Assembly (NCBI RefSeq): GCF_017573505.1
Contig: NZ_JAGEOJ010000001.1
Location: 744,001-808,000 of the forward strand
Length of the DNA: 64,000 nucleotides
DNA from: Actinomadura barringtoniae
GTDB lineage: Bacteria; Actinomycetota; Actinomycetes; Streptosporangiales; Streptosporangiaceae
Reading direction: 5' to 3'
The notes under the pieces were generated by a model. The model had not been told where the DNA came from, ran no database searches, and saw only the letters and a program-made list of their open reading frames with translations. The translations under genes were made by a program, and so were the position numbers. Within the stretch, counting starts at the first letter, position 1. The number at the start of each line of letters is the position of its first letter. This document shows, in pieces, positions 23,521-32,055 of the stretch.

Positions 23521-24767
23521 GCGGCCGGGCGGGCCCAGTTGCCGTGCCAGCCGGTGTGCAGGCCCGTGAGCAGGTCCTGCCAGTCCTCGATGCGGCGGGT
23601 CGGCGGGTACGGGACGGGGTGGATGAGGGTGTCGGAGACCCACTCGATGCGGAACTGGCCGTCCGGCTGGATCTTGCCGATGCGCGACAGCTTCCACAGG
23701 TGCTGGTTGAGCTGGTCGACCCACACCCTCCCCTCGGGCGCGTCGAACTCCTGCCGGCGTACGGCGGCGCGGACCTTGCGGACGTCGGCGCTGCCCGCGC
23801 TCTTCACGGCCCTGGCCCACAGGTTGACCGCGGTGTAGGCGGCCTCGATGGGGTCGTCGGTCACGCGCTGTGCCCCGAAGCGGCGCTTGAAGCGTGCGAC
23901 GAAGTCCCGGTTCTGGGAGGTGCCGATGCTCTGGAAGTAGTTCCAGACCGCGTAGTTGCCTGCCATCGCGGAGACGTCGAGGGAGCGTAGTTCCTCTTCG
24001 GCGATGCTGAACGAGACGGTCGGCGTCTTTCTGGGATCGACGTGGGCCTTTTGCAGGGCGACGAAGAACGGGATGTTGCTGTCGCCGTTGATGGTGTTGA
24101 GGATGACCTTCGGCTTGGCCTTGATGATGCGGCGTACGACGCCCTTGACGTTCTTGCTGCCGAGGGGGATGTAGCCCTCGCCGACCACCTTTCCGCCCAG
24201 GAGCCGGACCTGGTCCTTGATGATGGCGTTCGCCGCGCGCGGGAAGACGTAGTCCGAGCCGACCAGGAAGACCCGCTTGCCCCTGTTCTCCAGGAACCAG
24301 CGGACCGCCGGAATGATCTGCTGGTTTGGGGTCGCCCCTGTGTAGACGACGTTCGGTGAACGTTCCAGGCCTTCGTACTGCAGCGGATAGAAGAGGAGGT
24401 GGTCGTGCCTCTCCACTACAGGCACGACGCTTTTGCGGCTGGCGGAGGTCCAGCAACCGAAGATGACGCTGACCTTCTCCCGGGTGATCAGGCGTTCGGC
24501 CTGTCCGGCGAACGTGGGCCAGTCCGACCTGCCGTCGGCGATGACCGGTCTCAGCCGTTTCCCGAGCAGTCCTCCCTTGGCGTTGATCTCCTCGATGGCC
24601 ATGAGTTCGGCGTCGACCGCGGACTTCTCGCTGAGCGCCATCGTGCCGGTCAGCGAATGCAGGATCCCGACCCTGATCTCACCCGACGTCTCGGGCGAGT
24701 CGTCGGCGGCGCAGCACGAGACGACGACCGCCGCGGCGACCGCGGCCCGTATGAGGTGGCGGATCAT
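23505..24767 (-). CDS. UrtA-like substrate-binding lipoprotein (urea/amide type)
   Basis: About 420 residues from ATG 24767. The signal peptide ends at a lipobox-like VVVSC near residue 18, so the protein is probably lipid-anchored outside the membrane. The mature start IRVGILHSLTGTMALSEKS and AIEEINAKGGLLGKRL, then FGCWTSASRKSVVPVVE and LFYPLQYEGLE, are characteristic of UrtA/AmiC/FmdD-type periplasmic binding proteins. No urtBCDE permease or ATPase genes are nearby. Its start overlaps the EF-hand gene stop (TGATG), so it is the last gene of a three-gene operon and may act as a sensor rather than a transporter subunit. Confidence 0.85.
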   Translation of the reverse strand: MIRHLIRAAVAAAVVVSCCAADDSPETSGEIRVGILHSLTGTMALSEKSAVDAELMAIEEINAKGGLLGKRLRPVIADGRSDWPTFAGQAERLITREKVSVIFGCWTSASRKSVVPVVERHDHLLFYPLQYEGLERSPNVVYTGATPNQQIIPAVRWFLENRGKRVFLVGSDYVFPRAANAIIKDQVRLLGGKVVGEGYIPLGSKNVKGVVRRIIKAKPKVILNTINGDSNIPFFVALQKAHVDPRKTPTVSFSIAEEELRSLDVSAMAGNYAVWNYFQSIGTSQNRDFVARFKRRFGAQRVTDDPIEAAYTAVNLWARAVKSAGSADVRKVRAAVRRQEFDAPEGRVWVDQLNQHLWKLSRIGKIQPDGQFRIEWVSDTLIHPVPYPPTRRIEDWQDLLTGLHTGWHGNWARPAATPAR

Positions 24768-25369
24768 CAGTAGATCCACCCGTACAGGCGGTTGCCCGGC
24801 AGCCGGCCGTCCTGGTCGGTGTAGAAGACCCGGAACGCCCGGACCAGTTCGCGGACGGTCAGCCGGTCGTCGTCGTCCATGTCGAGCTCGTCGAACACCG
24901 CCGTCGAGTCGCTCTCACGGACATCGAAATTGCGCATCAGGCCGCAGAAGTCGCCGCGGCTCAACGCGCCCTTCTCGTCCGGGTCGACCAGGTGCACCAT
25001 CGCCTCGATCAGCGGTACGTGCACCTCGTAGAAGCCGTTCTCCTCCAGCAGATGCTTTTGGAACGAGCTGTGGAACTCCTCGCGGCTGATCGTGCCCTCG
25101 CCGCTCTCGTCCAGGTCGCTGGCCAGCCGTTCCCACAGCAATCCGTAGGCCGCCACGATCGGCTTGCCGCGTCTCGACCAGGGGGCCACGTTGTAGGCGT
25201 CCAGAAGCCGTTGCGCCAGCGCCACATAGTCGTCCTCCTCCAGCACCCCGTTGCCGTCGGCGTCGAAGAGGTCGAAGACGCGGTCCATCTTCTTGTGCAG
25301 GAACTCGTTGACCGCCAATGACACCGTCGCCTGCTCGGTCAGGGGCCCGTCCGATCGCGTACGTCTCAT
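24767..25369 (-). CDS. Calerythrin-like four-EF-hand calcium-binding protein
   Basis: 200 residues from ATG 25369, which begins 7 nt after the DUF4239 stop. Four EF loops are visible. Loop 1 (36-47, DADGNGVLEEDD) and loop 2 (87-98, DESGEGTISREE) look functional. Loop 3 (129-140) has Lys at position 5 and Asp at position 12. Loop 4 (163-174) has Asp in place of Gly at position 6. The layout matches the calerythrin/sarcoplasmic calcium-binding type known from actinomycetes, thought to buffer Ca2+ or act as a Ca2+ sensor. No signal peptide. It lies in an operon with a membrane protein and a binding lipoprotein. Confidence 0.9.
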   Translation of the reverse strand: MRRTRSDGPLTEQATVSLAVNEFLHKKMDRVFDLFDADGNGVLEEDDYVALAQRLLDAYNVAPWSRRGKPIVAAYGLLWERLASDLDESGEGTISREEFHSSFQKHLLEENGFYEVHVPLIEAMVHLVDPDEKGALSRGDFCGLMRNFDVRESDSTAVFDELDMDDDDRLTVRELVRAFRVFYTDQDGRLPGNRLYGWIY

Positions 25370-25376
25370 GGCTCGG

Positions 25377-26324
25377 CTACCGCTCCAGGTTCTGCATATG
25401 GTCGATGACGTACTGGAAGGGTTTGGACGACACCGATATGTCCCCGTCAAAGGGCCCCTCCAAGGCCGCGCAGAGAAATACGGCGAACATCGTGGTCGCG
25501 GCGAGCAAGGCGACGACCAGGCGCTGGAACCAGTCGTTCGGCGACTCGAAGAGATAGGCCAGCACCAGCGTGCTGAGCGCGCCGCTGTAGAGCATCAGCC
25601 ACAGAATCGTCGGGATCCGGTCCTGGCTGGCCGCCAGCCGCGCCCGCCGATTGGTGTCCATCTCGGTCAGCTGATAGATCGATCGCTCATACAGAGACTG
25701 GTCGGCCTGCCGGTGCTTGCCGGCCATGTCCGTATAGACCTGCCACAGCTCGGTGAGCGCGCCCTGCACCCGCTCGCTGTCCTTGCCACGCGCCATGGCG
25801 GGCCATTCGTCGTTGATGATCTCGTAGGCGTACGTCCGCGCAGCCTCCTGCACCTGCCGTTTGGTGACCACGTCGAAGCCGCGCGACATGTGCTCCAGCG
25901 CGCCCAGGGCGTTGGCTTCCTGGGCGACGACGGTGTTGGCGTCGGTGTAGTCCTGCCACACCGCCACGATGGCGAACGCCGCGATCAGCCCGTACACCGT
26001 GCCGACGACCGCGAAGATCGCCGTCTGGGCGGCCGAGTGCCGCCGCAGCATCCCGAACGGCACCAGCCGCCGCGTGAGCTTCAGCCCGATGTCGCCCAGC
26101 AGGACGGCGGCCGTGACCATCAGCACGCCCTGCAGCTTGGTGGAGAACGTGACCTTCTTGAGCCACCACAGGCCCACCGCCAGGCCGACCAGGGCCAGCA
26201 CATGGACGGCCGTTCGCACCGTCTTGGGGGTGATGCCCGCGGCCAGCAGCTGCTTCTTGTCCCGCGGCCCTAATACGCGCTCGTACTCTCGCCTCTTCAG
26301 TTCCGGGTCGGCGAGCGAAGGCAT
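25377..26324 (-). CDS. DUF4239 (bestrophin-like) integral membrane protein
   Basis: 315 residues from ATG 26324, with GGAGG 9 nt upstream. There are two N-terminal helices (about 36-58 and 63-85), a third (about 102-124), a soluble middle of about 100 residues with VVAQEANALGALEHMSRGF and a YERSIYQL segment, then two C-terminal helices (about 240-285). This arrangement is typical of DUF4239 proteins, which resemble bestrophin channels; their function is not established. It is the first gene of the DUF4239/EF-hand/binding-protein operon. Confidence 0.85.
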   Translation of the reverse strand: MPSLADPELKRREYERVLGPRDKKQLLAAGITPKTVRTAVHVLALVGLAVGLWWLKKVTFSTKLQGVLMVTAAVLLGDIGLKLTRRLVPFGMLRRHSAAQTAIFAVVGTVYGLIAAFAIVAVWQDYTDANTVVAQEANALGALEHMSRGFDVVTKRQVQEAARTYAYEIINDEWPAMARGKDSERVQGALTELWQVYTDMAGKHRQADQSLYERSIYQLTEMDTNRRARLAASQDRIPTILWLMLYSGALSTLVLAYLFESPNDWFQRLVVALLAATTMFAVFLCAALEGPFDGDISVSSKPFQYVIDHMQNLER

Positions 26325-26436
26325 AGGGCGGTTCCTCCAGGGGTGTCGGGAGGCGGGTGCGGGGGCTTGTGGGTCCGTTGCCTTGAGGATTCCCGAGACC
26401 CGATGTCCGACCCTGGTACTTCCGTACCGGCCCCTC

Positions 26437-26471
26437 GGCTCAGGGCCCCCGGCATCCGAGGGCCCCGAGCC
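26437..26471 (-). terminator. Terminator hairpin after the papain-like peptidase pair
   Basis: Arms 26437-26448 and 26460-26471 pair over 12 bp with one G-U in the minus-strand transcript, around an 11-nt loop. It begins 22 nt beyond the stop at 26494 and lies between that operon and the DUF4239 operon promoter. I saw nothing else in 26325-26493. Confidence 0.6.
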
Positions 26472-26493
26472 AGGAGTCAGGACTTGCCGGGTG

Positions 26494-27915
26494 TCATGCC
26501 TTACAGACCGGGAGCGACTCCGCCCACGTCTTCTCGCAGAGCTTCTTCTTCCACGTGGTCTGGCCCGCGATCGCCGGAGCGCTCTGGCTCTTCGGATCCG
26601 CCTGAACGTAGGCCCGCAACTCGCTGTCCGAGAGCGGCTGCCTGCCGACGACCGGAGGAATGGCCGACCACTCGGCACCGATCTTCGAGACGCCGTCCGA
26701 CAGCTCGAACTCGTTGTTGTCGCGCAGGTAGTCGTAGCTCGCCCAGTTATAGCGAGGCGCCGAACCCCACGGGTCCGCCCAGAAGGCCCAGTTCCGGCTC
26801 TGGTCGTAACCGAAGATGGTGAAGAAGTGCCCGCCGCCTCCCTTCCAGGAAATGCGGTTGTAGACGGGCCGGTGAGCGTCCACCTCCGCCTTGAGGTCCT
26901 CAAAGCTCAAGGGACGGCCGAAGACCACCCCGTTCTTCAGCCCGAGCAGATGCCAGGCCGTCATCGCCCTCCAGGAGTTCTGCGGCTCGTTCGGACAGTC
27001 GTCACCCGGCTTCTTGCCGAGCGCCAGCTTGCAGAACGCCCGCTCGGAGACGTCCTTCCCGAGGAAGGCGGCGATGGTGCTGCCGGTCGCGTCCCAGCAC
27101 CACTGGTCCTGCTCCTGAACGCGCTGCTGGATCGGAACGGTCGTGGCCGTGTCGGAGACCGCCCCCGGGAACTCCTTCTGCCCCCAAGGCTCGGTGTCGG
27201 TCTGCTGTCCCGGCCCCGGAGGTGGAGTTGGCGATCCTCGTTCCGGCCCGAGCGGAATCCCACCCGCCAGCCGATCACGGTCGTACGCGCTGCCCGGCTG
27301 CATCCGGCCGTACCGCGCCCGCACCAGCCGCTGGTAGAGATCCGTGGTCACGCTCCCCGGCCCGACCCCGCGCCGCGCCTCCTCGTTGAGCGGCATGACG
27401 TTCCCCGCCCCGAGCGCGTACCACGCGTTGATCTGCGGTTCCTTGAACACCACCCGCCCGGGCCGCGACTGCGCCAGCGAGGCCGCCTCCGCACCACCAC
27501 TGCTGATCTGAACGACCTGCCAGCCGCCCGGCCTCTTGGCGATCGTCACGACCGCCCGCTGCCCGTCCGCCGCACCCGCCTCGACCGCGAGGTGGTCGAA
27601 CGAGGCCACCGGCGCCTGCGGGTCGGTCACGAACCTCGGCGTCAGCAGATAGACGGCGCGCAACTCCCCGTACAGCCGAGGCCGCACCTCCCCCGCCCTC
27701 ATCGCCCGCCGCTGCGGGCCGTGCAGGAAGAAGCTCCGCAACGTGTTGCCGACCTCGGGCCGCGACACCGCCTTGCGCGCCGCCCCGAGGTCGGCGCGAG
27801 TCGGCGCCCCCGACCAGGCGACGGGTCCGGCCTGCGCGGCTCCCTGCCCCGCCGCCACAGCACCTACCGCGACGGGACCGGCGAGCGCCGCAAGAACGAC
27901 CACCGAGTACTTCAT
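26494..27915 (-). CDS. Secreted papain-like cysteine peptidase (AvrRpt2/C39-like)
   Basis: A 473-residue protein; ATG 27915 overlaps the upstream stop as ATGA. Residues 1-29 form a signal peptide. Residues 30-215 are a domain of unknown type, followed by a Pro-rich linker (228-240). The C-terminal domain shows oxyanion Gln267, catalytic Cys273 in QWCWDATGSTIAAF, His363 in GGGGHFFTIFGYD and Asp381 in FWADPWG, which fits AvrRpt2-type papain-like peptidases. Extra Cys residues suggest disulfides outside the cell. The upstream partner is a shorter paralogue lacking the Cys nucleophile. Confidence 0.8.
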   Translation of the reverse strand: MKYSVVVLAALAGPVAVGAVAAGQGAAQAGPVAWSGAPTRADLGAARKAVSRPEVGNTLRSFFLHGPQRRAMRAGEVRPRLYGELRAVYLLTPRFVTDPQAPVASFDHLAVEAGAADGQRAVVTIAKRPGGWQVVQISSGGAEAASLAQSRPGRVVFKEPQINAWYALGAGNVMPLNEEARRGVGPGSVTTDLYQRLVRARYGRMQPGSAYDRDRLAGGIPLGPERGSPTPPPGPGQQTDTEPWGQKEFPGAVSDTATTVPIQQRVQEQDQWCWDATGSTIAAFLGKDVSERAFCKLALGKKPGDDCPNEPQNSWRAMTAWHLLGLKNGVVFGRPLSFEDLKAEVDAHRPVYNRISWKGGGGHFFTIFGYDQSRNWAFWADPWGSAPRYNWASYDYLRDNNEFELSDGVSKIGAEWSAIPPVVGRQPLSDSELRAYVQADPKSQSAPAIAGQTTWKKKLCEKTWAESLPVCKA

Positions 27916-28586
27916 GTGGCCGCCCTCTCGCCGATGTGCGTGATGGCGCCCGTCATGACCCACAGGTCATTCGCGACCAGGTAGTCGAAGCTCGCCCACT
28001 GGTAGTTGTCGGCCGTCGGCCACGGGTCGCCCCAGTAGACCCACTTCTTCTTGGCGTCGTAGCCGTACACGGGCAGCATGTGCCCGCCGCCCACGGTCCA
28101 GTTGACCCGCACCGCCACGGGACGCCCGACGTCGATCTCGGCCTTGATCTCGTCGAACGAGATCGGCCCGTCCACCAGCCTCCCCGGCGCGATCCCCAGC
28201 TGCCTGAACCCCGCCTGCATCCGATCAAGCTTCGCCGCCTGACTCTTCGGCACATCGCACTTGGCCTCGCTGAACGCCTTCGCGCAGAAGACGTTCGGAT
28301 CCACCTTCCTGCCATCGAACGTGGCGATCGTCGCCCCCGTGGCGGCCCAGCTCCCCGCCACGTGCCGCTGGTTCTGCAGATCAATCCTCAGCAGCTTGGA
28401 CTGCGCCGCGTCTTCCTTCGGCGCGTCCACCCAGGTGTTGCTCCCGTACGGCTCAGCGCTGTCCACCGTCGCGGGCGGCGGCGACGGAGCGCTCAACGCC
28501 CGTGCCCGCGCGCCCGCCGCTTGGAACGAGAACGCCGTCGCGGCGATGACCGCCGCGACCCCCAGCTTCCGGAACTGTCGATTCAC
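27912..28586 (-). CDS. Secreted papain-like paralogue lacking the catalytic Cys
   Basis: 224 residues from GTG 28586, with GGGGAG 9 nt upstream. A signal peptide spans about 1-30. The sequence aligns with the C-terminal domain of the next gene: Q73 corresponds to the oxyanion Gln, SWAATGATIATF to CWDATGSTIAAF, H169 in VGGGHMLPVYGYD to its His and D187 in YWGDPW to its Asp. The nucleophile Cys is Ser79. It therefore looks like a pseudopeptidase, perhaps an inhibitor, chaperone or binding partner of its coupled neighbour (ATGA overlap). A serine-based activity cannot be excluded. Confidence 0.8.
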   Translation of the reverse strand: MNRQFRKLGVAAVIAATAFSFQAAGARARALSAPSPPPATVDSAEPYGSNTWVDAPKEDAAQSKLLRIDLQNQRHVAGSWAATGATIATFDGRKVDPNVFCAKAFSEAKCDVPKSQAAKLDRMQAGFRQLGIAPGRLVDGPISFDEIKAEIDVGRPVAVRVNWTVGGGHMLPVYGYDAKKKWVYWGDPWPTADNYQWASFDYLVANDLWVMTGAITHIGERAAT

Positions 28587-28754
28587 GGAAAGGTGCTCCC
28601 CTCTCTTCGACCAGCCCGCATGATCTTGATCGGGAAGCACCGCTGTCAGCCGGCCACACGCCTCTTGATCATTCCTGACCCCGGGAAATGATCACTTGAC
28701 CCGCACCCGCCCGGCGGCCGACCTGCCGGACCACCCGGCCGGACGGCCTTCTAC

Positions 28755-29210
28755 TCATCTGCGGCCCGCCTCCGCCGCGAGCACGCCGAGCGCCGCCTGC
28801 AGCGCCTTCCGCTGGGCGGCGCTCAACCCGGCGGTGATCTCCTCGTCCAGCGAACGAGCCGCCTCCCCGCACGCCTGCAGCAGTTCCCTCCCGTGCCCCG
28901 TCAGCGTGAGGACCTGCCGCCTCCTGTCGCGCGGATCCCGTACGCGCTCGATGGCACCCAAGCCCTCCAGGTGATCGGCCAGCGCCACCACCAGGCTCGG
29001 TGCCACGCCCAGCCGCGCGGCCAGGTCCTGCTGCGAGGCGACCTCCCCCGCGCTGAGCGCCGTCAGCAGCCCGGCGTGCTTGGGCTTGAGGTCATGGGCC
29101 GCGATCCGTTCGGCGAACCGGTCCGCGACCACCGCGCCAACGGTCCCCAGCCGGAACGCGAGGGTCTCAGGAAGCTTGACATCGTTCACAACCCCAACGA
29201 TAGCTTCCAC
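28755..29210 (-). CDS. MarR-family transcriptional regulator
   Basis: Up to 151 residues; the GTG codons at 29210 and 29189 are both plausible starts. It has the standard MarR winged helix: QQDLAARLGVAPSLVVALADHLEGLGAIERVRDPRDRRRQVLTLTG (about residues 60-105), with the wing RDPRDRR, flanked by dimerisation helices. The target is not obvious: the next minus-strand gene upstream is the PhyH dioxygenase, and downstream lies the peptidase pair. The gap 28587-28754 contains only a weakly structured leader, and I saw no gene there. Confidence 0.88.
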   Translation of the reverse strand: MEAIVGVVNDVKLPETLAFRLGTVGAVVADRFAERIAAHDLKPKHAGLLTALSAGEVASQQDLAARLGVAPSLVVALADHLEGLGAIERVRDPRDRRRQVLTLTGHGRELLQACGEAARSLDEEITAGLSAAQRKALQAALGVLAAEAGRR

Positions 29211-29275
29211 TTAGTCATTCACACTATGAACGTTTTGAGGTCCGAACGGTGCTCCCCCTGCGCGCGGGCGGGTGA

Positions 29276-30052
29276 CTAGGCGGTGAAGCGCGGGAAATGG
29301 TCGTCCGGAAGGGTTTCTCCGGTGGTCAGGCCCAGCGGATCGGTTACAGGGTGCGCGGGTTCGGCGGCCAGTCTCAGGTCCGCGTCGACGTAGATGACGA
29401 CGTGGGCGATGCGCGGGTCGTCGGTGAAATTGGGCGTGGCGCAGTGCGCGAGGTGAGAGTTGTGGATCGTGCAGTCGCCCGCGCGCAGCGGCACGGTGAC
29501 GCGCTGCTCCCACTGGAGTTCGGGCGCGACGGCGAACATGTCACCGTGGTCGGAGAGGTCTTGGGCGCGCAGGCCGTTCAGGCGCTGGGAGCCGGGGATG
29601 AACGTCATGCAGCCGCGGTCGACCGGCACGTCCACCAGCGCCACCCAGGCCGAGAGCGCGTGCCGCGAGCCGGTGTGCGGCCAGTACGGCTGATCCTGGT
29701 GGAACTCGGTCGCGGCCCCGTTGCGCGGCTCCTTGATCAGCAGCTGGTCGTGCCAGAGGCGCAGCGGAACGCCGGCCAGCCGGGTCGCGATGGCCGCCAG
29801 GTCGGGGTTCAGGGTGAGCTCGCGCAGCGTCTCGTCGTGCCGCCACAGCTGGAGGAGCTGGGTGAAGATCGCCCCGTCGTGGTGGTCGCCGATGGTCTCG
29901 CGGGCTGCCGACGCCGCTGCGGCGTAGCGGGCGGCGTCAGTGCGGGAGATGACTCCGGGCAGGTGGACGAAACCATCACGGCGGTACGCTGACACGGTTT
30001 CGTCGGTGAGGTCGTCCGGCGTGGTACGTGGTTGTGCGGCGGCGACGGTCAT
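29276..30052 (-). CDS. Phytanoyl-CoA dioxygenase (PhyH) family protein
   Basis: 258 residues from ATG 30052, with AGGAAG 7 nt upstream. It carries the Fe(II)/2-oxoglutarate facial triad: HQD in ATEFHQDQPYW (His and Asp) and a distal His in HNSHLAHCATPN, with a late Arg region for 2-oxoglutarate. Family members hydroxylate small molecules, including natural-product intermediates and phosphonates. It is divergent from an AraC regulator with a 120-bp shared promoter region, a standard regulator/target layout, so that regulator probably controls it. Confidence 0.9.
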   Translation of the reverse strand: MTVAAAQPRTTPDDLTDETVSAYRRDGFVHLPGVISRTDAARYAAAASAARETIGDHHDGAIFTQLLQLWRHDETLRELTLNPDLAAIATRLAGVPLRLWHDQLLIKEPRNGAATEFHQDQPYWPHTGSRHALSAWVALVDVPVDRGCMTFIPGSQRLNGLRAQDLSDHGDMFAVAPELQWEQRVTVPLRAGDCTIHNSHLAHCATPNFTDDPRIAHVVIYVDADLRLAAEPAHPVTDPLGLTTGETLPDDHFPRFTA

Positions 30053-30172
30053 GCCTGTCTTCCTTGTCTTCCGGGGGTGGCGTCTCGATAACTGTCGCCA
30101 TTTCGGGGCTCGCACGGCTAGCACGAGAGACCGACAGCACTAGCACAATCTTGACCGGGAGAGGCGGCCTCG

Positions 30173-31027
30173 ATGCATCGTGTGCGGCTGGCGGAGGTCT
30201 TCCCGGACGGCGGGCCGCCCATCGCCGCCGAACGCTTCGAGCTGCGCAGCGACACCTCCGCCCACAGCCACGACTTCATCGAGCTCGCCGTCGTCACGGG
30301 CGGCACCGCGACGCACGTCTCGGCCGCGGGCGAACGGCACCTGGACCGGGGCTCGGTGACGATGCTCCGGCCGGGCGACTGGCACGGCTACCACGACTGC
30401 CACCGGTTGATCGTCTACAACCTCTACGTCAGCCCCGAGGCGTTCCGGCGCGAGCTGGCCTGGATGCGCGCCGACCCGAACCTCGGCCCGATGCTCCACA
30501 CCGCCGGCCGATCCGACCGCCCGCTGCGACTGCACCCGACCGCACTGCCCATCGTCGAAACCGGCCTGACCGAAACCGCGAGCCAACCGCGTTCATCCCT
30601 TCAGCCCGGACCGGCCTACGCCATGCGGGTGGGGCTGCTGCTCTGCCTGCTCGGCGGCACGGCGGCCTCCGGCCCCACGGACGCCGCCGATCACGCTCAC
30701 CCCGCCGTGCCGGCCGCCGCGCAACTGCTGGAGAACGACATCCAGCATGCCTGGAACCTGGACGACCTCGCCGCCGCCGTGAACGTGTCGGCCCCCTACC
30801 TCGCGCGCCTGTTCACCGCGCAACTCGGCGTCCCGCCCATGACCTACCTCGGCAGGCTGCGGGCGGAACGCGCGGCCGCGCTGCTCATCGAGTCCGACCT
30901 GCCCGTGGCCACGATCGGACGGCTCGTCGGCTGGCACGACCCCAACTACGCCAGCCGCCGTTTCCGGCACTTCTTCGCTCTCAGCCCGGCCGCCTACCGC
31001 ACCCGGTTCCGCCCGAGCGATCCCTAG
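30173..31027 (+). CDS. AraC-family transcriptional regulator with cupin sensor domain
   Basis: A 284-residue protein. The N-terminal cupin-like domain includes HSHDFIELAVVTGG and a second DWHGYHDCH segment. Low-complexity sequence around 160-185 leads to the C-terminal double helix-turn-helix (about 185-280): WNLDDLAAAVNVSAPYLARLFTAQLGVPPMTYLGRLRAERA, ending FFALSPAAYRTRF. It is divergent from the PhyH dioxygenase. The shared promoter region holds GCTAGCAC and ACTAGCAC half-sites about 20 bp apart, which could be its operator. Confidence 0.9.
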   Translation: MHRVRLAEVFPDGGPPIAAERFELRSDTSAHSHDFIELAVVTGGTATHVSAAGERHLDRGSVTMLRPGDWHGYHDCHRLIVYNLYVSPEAFRRELAWMRADPNLGPMLHTAGRSDRPLRLHPTALPIVETGLTETASQPRSSLQPGPAYAMRVGLLLCLLGGTAASGPTDAADHAHPAVPAAAQLLENDIQHAWNLDDLAAAVNVSAPYLARLFTAQLGVPPMTYLGRLRAERAAALLIESDLPVATIGRLVGWHDPNYASRRFRHFFALSPAAYRTRFRPSDP

Positions 31028-31126
31028 GCTCCGCGTTCACTCGCGTCGGGTGATGCTCGGCGGGGCCGTATCCGTTCACCCTGCGGGGGACGTGGCACGC
31101 GGGGTGCCCGGGCGGAGGTGCGGTAG

Positions 31127-31984
31127 ATGCGGCACAGACTCGTTTCGGTGATGGCCGCCGTGACCCTCACGACGGCGGGTCTGGTTGCGGCCGGGTGCTC
31201 GGGCGAAGGGGGCGGAACGCGGGCCGAATCGCCGTCGGTGAGCAGGAGCGGCGAGTTCGCGCCCAGCCGTACGGCCAATCCCCCGGAACGCGAGAACGCC
31301 TCGCCGAGCCCGTCCAAGTCTCCATCCCAGAAGCCGTCCGAGGAGCCCGCGCCGACCCGTACGTCGGTGACGCGGACGGTCAAACCGACGGCCACGGAGA
31401 CGGCCACGGCGACCTCGTCGGTGACCGAACGGGCGACGGCGACCGTGACGCAGACGGCCACCGCGACCGAACCGGCGCTGCCGGCGGGCGCCGGTTCGCA
31501 GACGCCGTCCGAGAGCGACGGCAACTCCTCGCTGCTGTGGCTCTGGATCCTGCTCGCCGTCATCGCCGGTGGCCTGATCGCCGGGCTTGTCTACGCCACC
31601 CGGAAGCGTTCGAAGGCCGAGGAGAACTGGGAGTCGCAGGTGGCCGCCGCCTGCGCGCAGGGCGCCACCCTGCGGGACGCGATCAGGGCGGCCGTCCTGC
31701 TGCCTCCCGGGCCCGAGGCCGACGCCCGGTGGACCGACATCCAGCGGAGCACCGACGGCCTGAGCCAGAAGTTCTACCTGCTGCGCGACACCGCGCCGAG
31801 CGAGGAGGAAGGGCTCCGCGTCGACGACGCGATCGCCGCCCTGCAGTCGATCCGGCTGGCGCTGGCTTCGGCCTCGGGCAGCTCTCCCGGCGAGGAGGAA
31901 ACGGCGAACCACCGGAGCATGCAGGCCAACTTGCAGACGTTCGACTACGCCCTCGCCGCACTGCGCGCACGCGCCGCCGTATGA
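31127..31984 (+). CDS. Lipoprotein-like protein with Ser/Thr linker and one membrane helix
   Basis: A 285-residue protein. The N-terminal signal ends with the lipobox LVAAGC (Cys about 24). A low-complexity extracellular stretch rich in Ser, Pro and Thr (about 30-125, with TATETATAT-type repeats) follows, then a hydrophobic helix LLWLWILLAVIAGGLIAGLVY (about 135-155), a basic stop-transfer RKRSK and a helical cytosolic domain of about 120 residues. Combining a lipobox with an internal membrane helix is unusual. The cytosolic domain has no family I recognise. It stands alone between an AraC gene and an SGNH hydrolase. Confidence 0.7.
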   Translation: MRHRLVSVMAAVTLTTAGLVAAGCSGEGGGTRAESPSVSRSGEFAPSRTANPPERENASPSPSKSPSQKPSEEPAPTRTSVTRTVKPTATETATATSSVTERATATVTQTATATEPALPAGAGSQTPSESDGNSSLLWLWILLAVIAGGLIAGLVYATRKRSKAEENWESQVAAACAQGATLRDAIRAAVLLPPGPEADARWTDIQRSTDGLSQKFYLLRDTAPSEEEGLRVDDAIAALQSIRLALASASGSSPGEEETANHRSMQANLQTFDYALAALRARAAV

Positions 31985-32055
31985 CCGGATAGCGTCCATT
32001 TTCCTACGACTACCGGCCTATTGAGCTGCGGAAACAGCGGCCGGACCCTTGAGGG

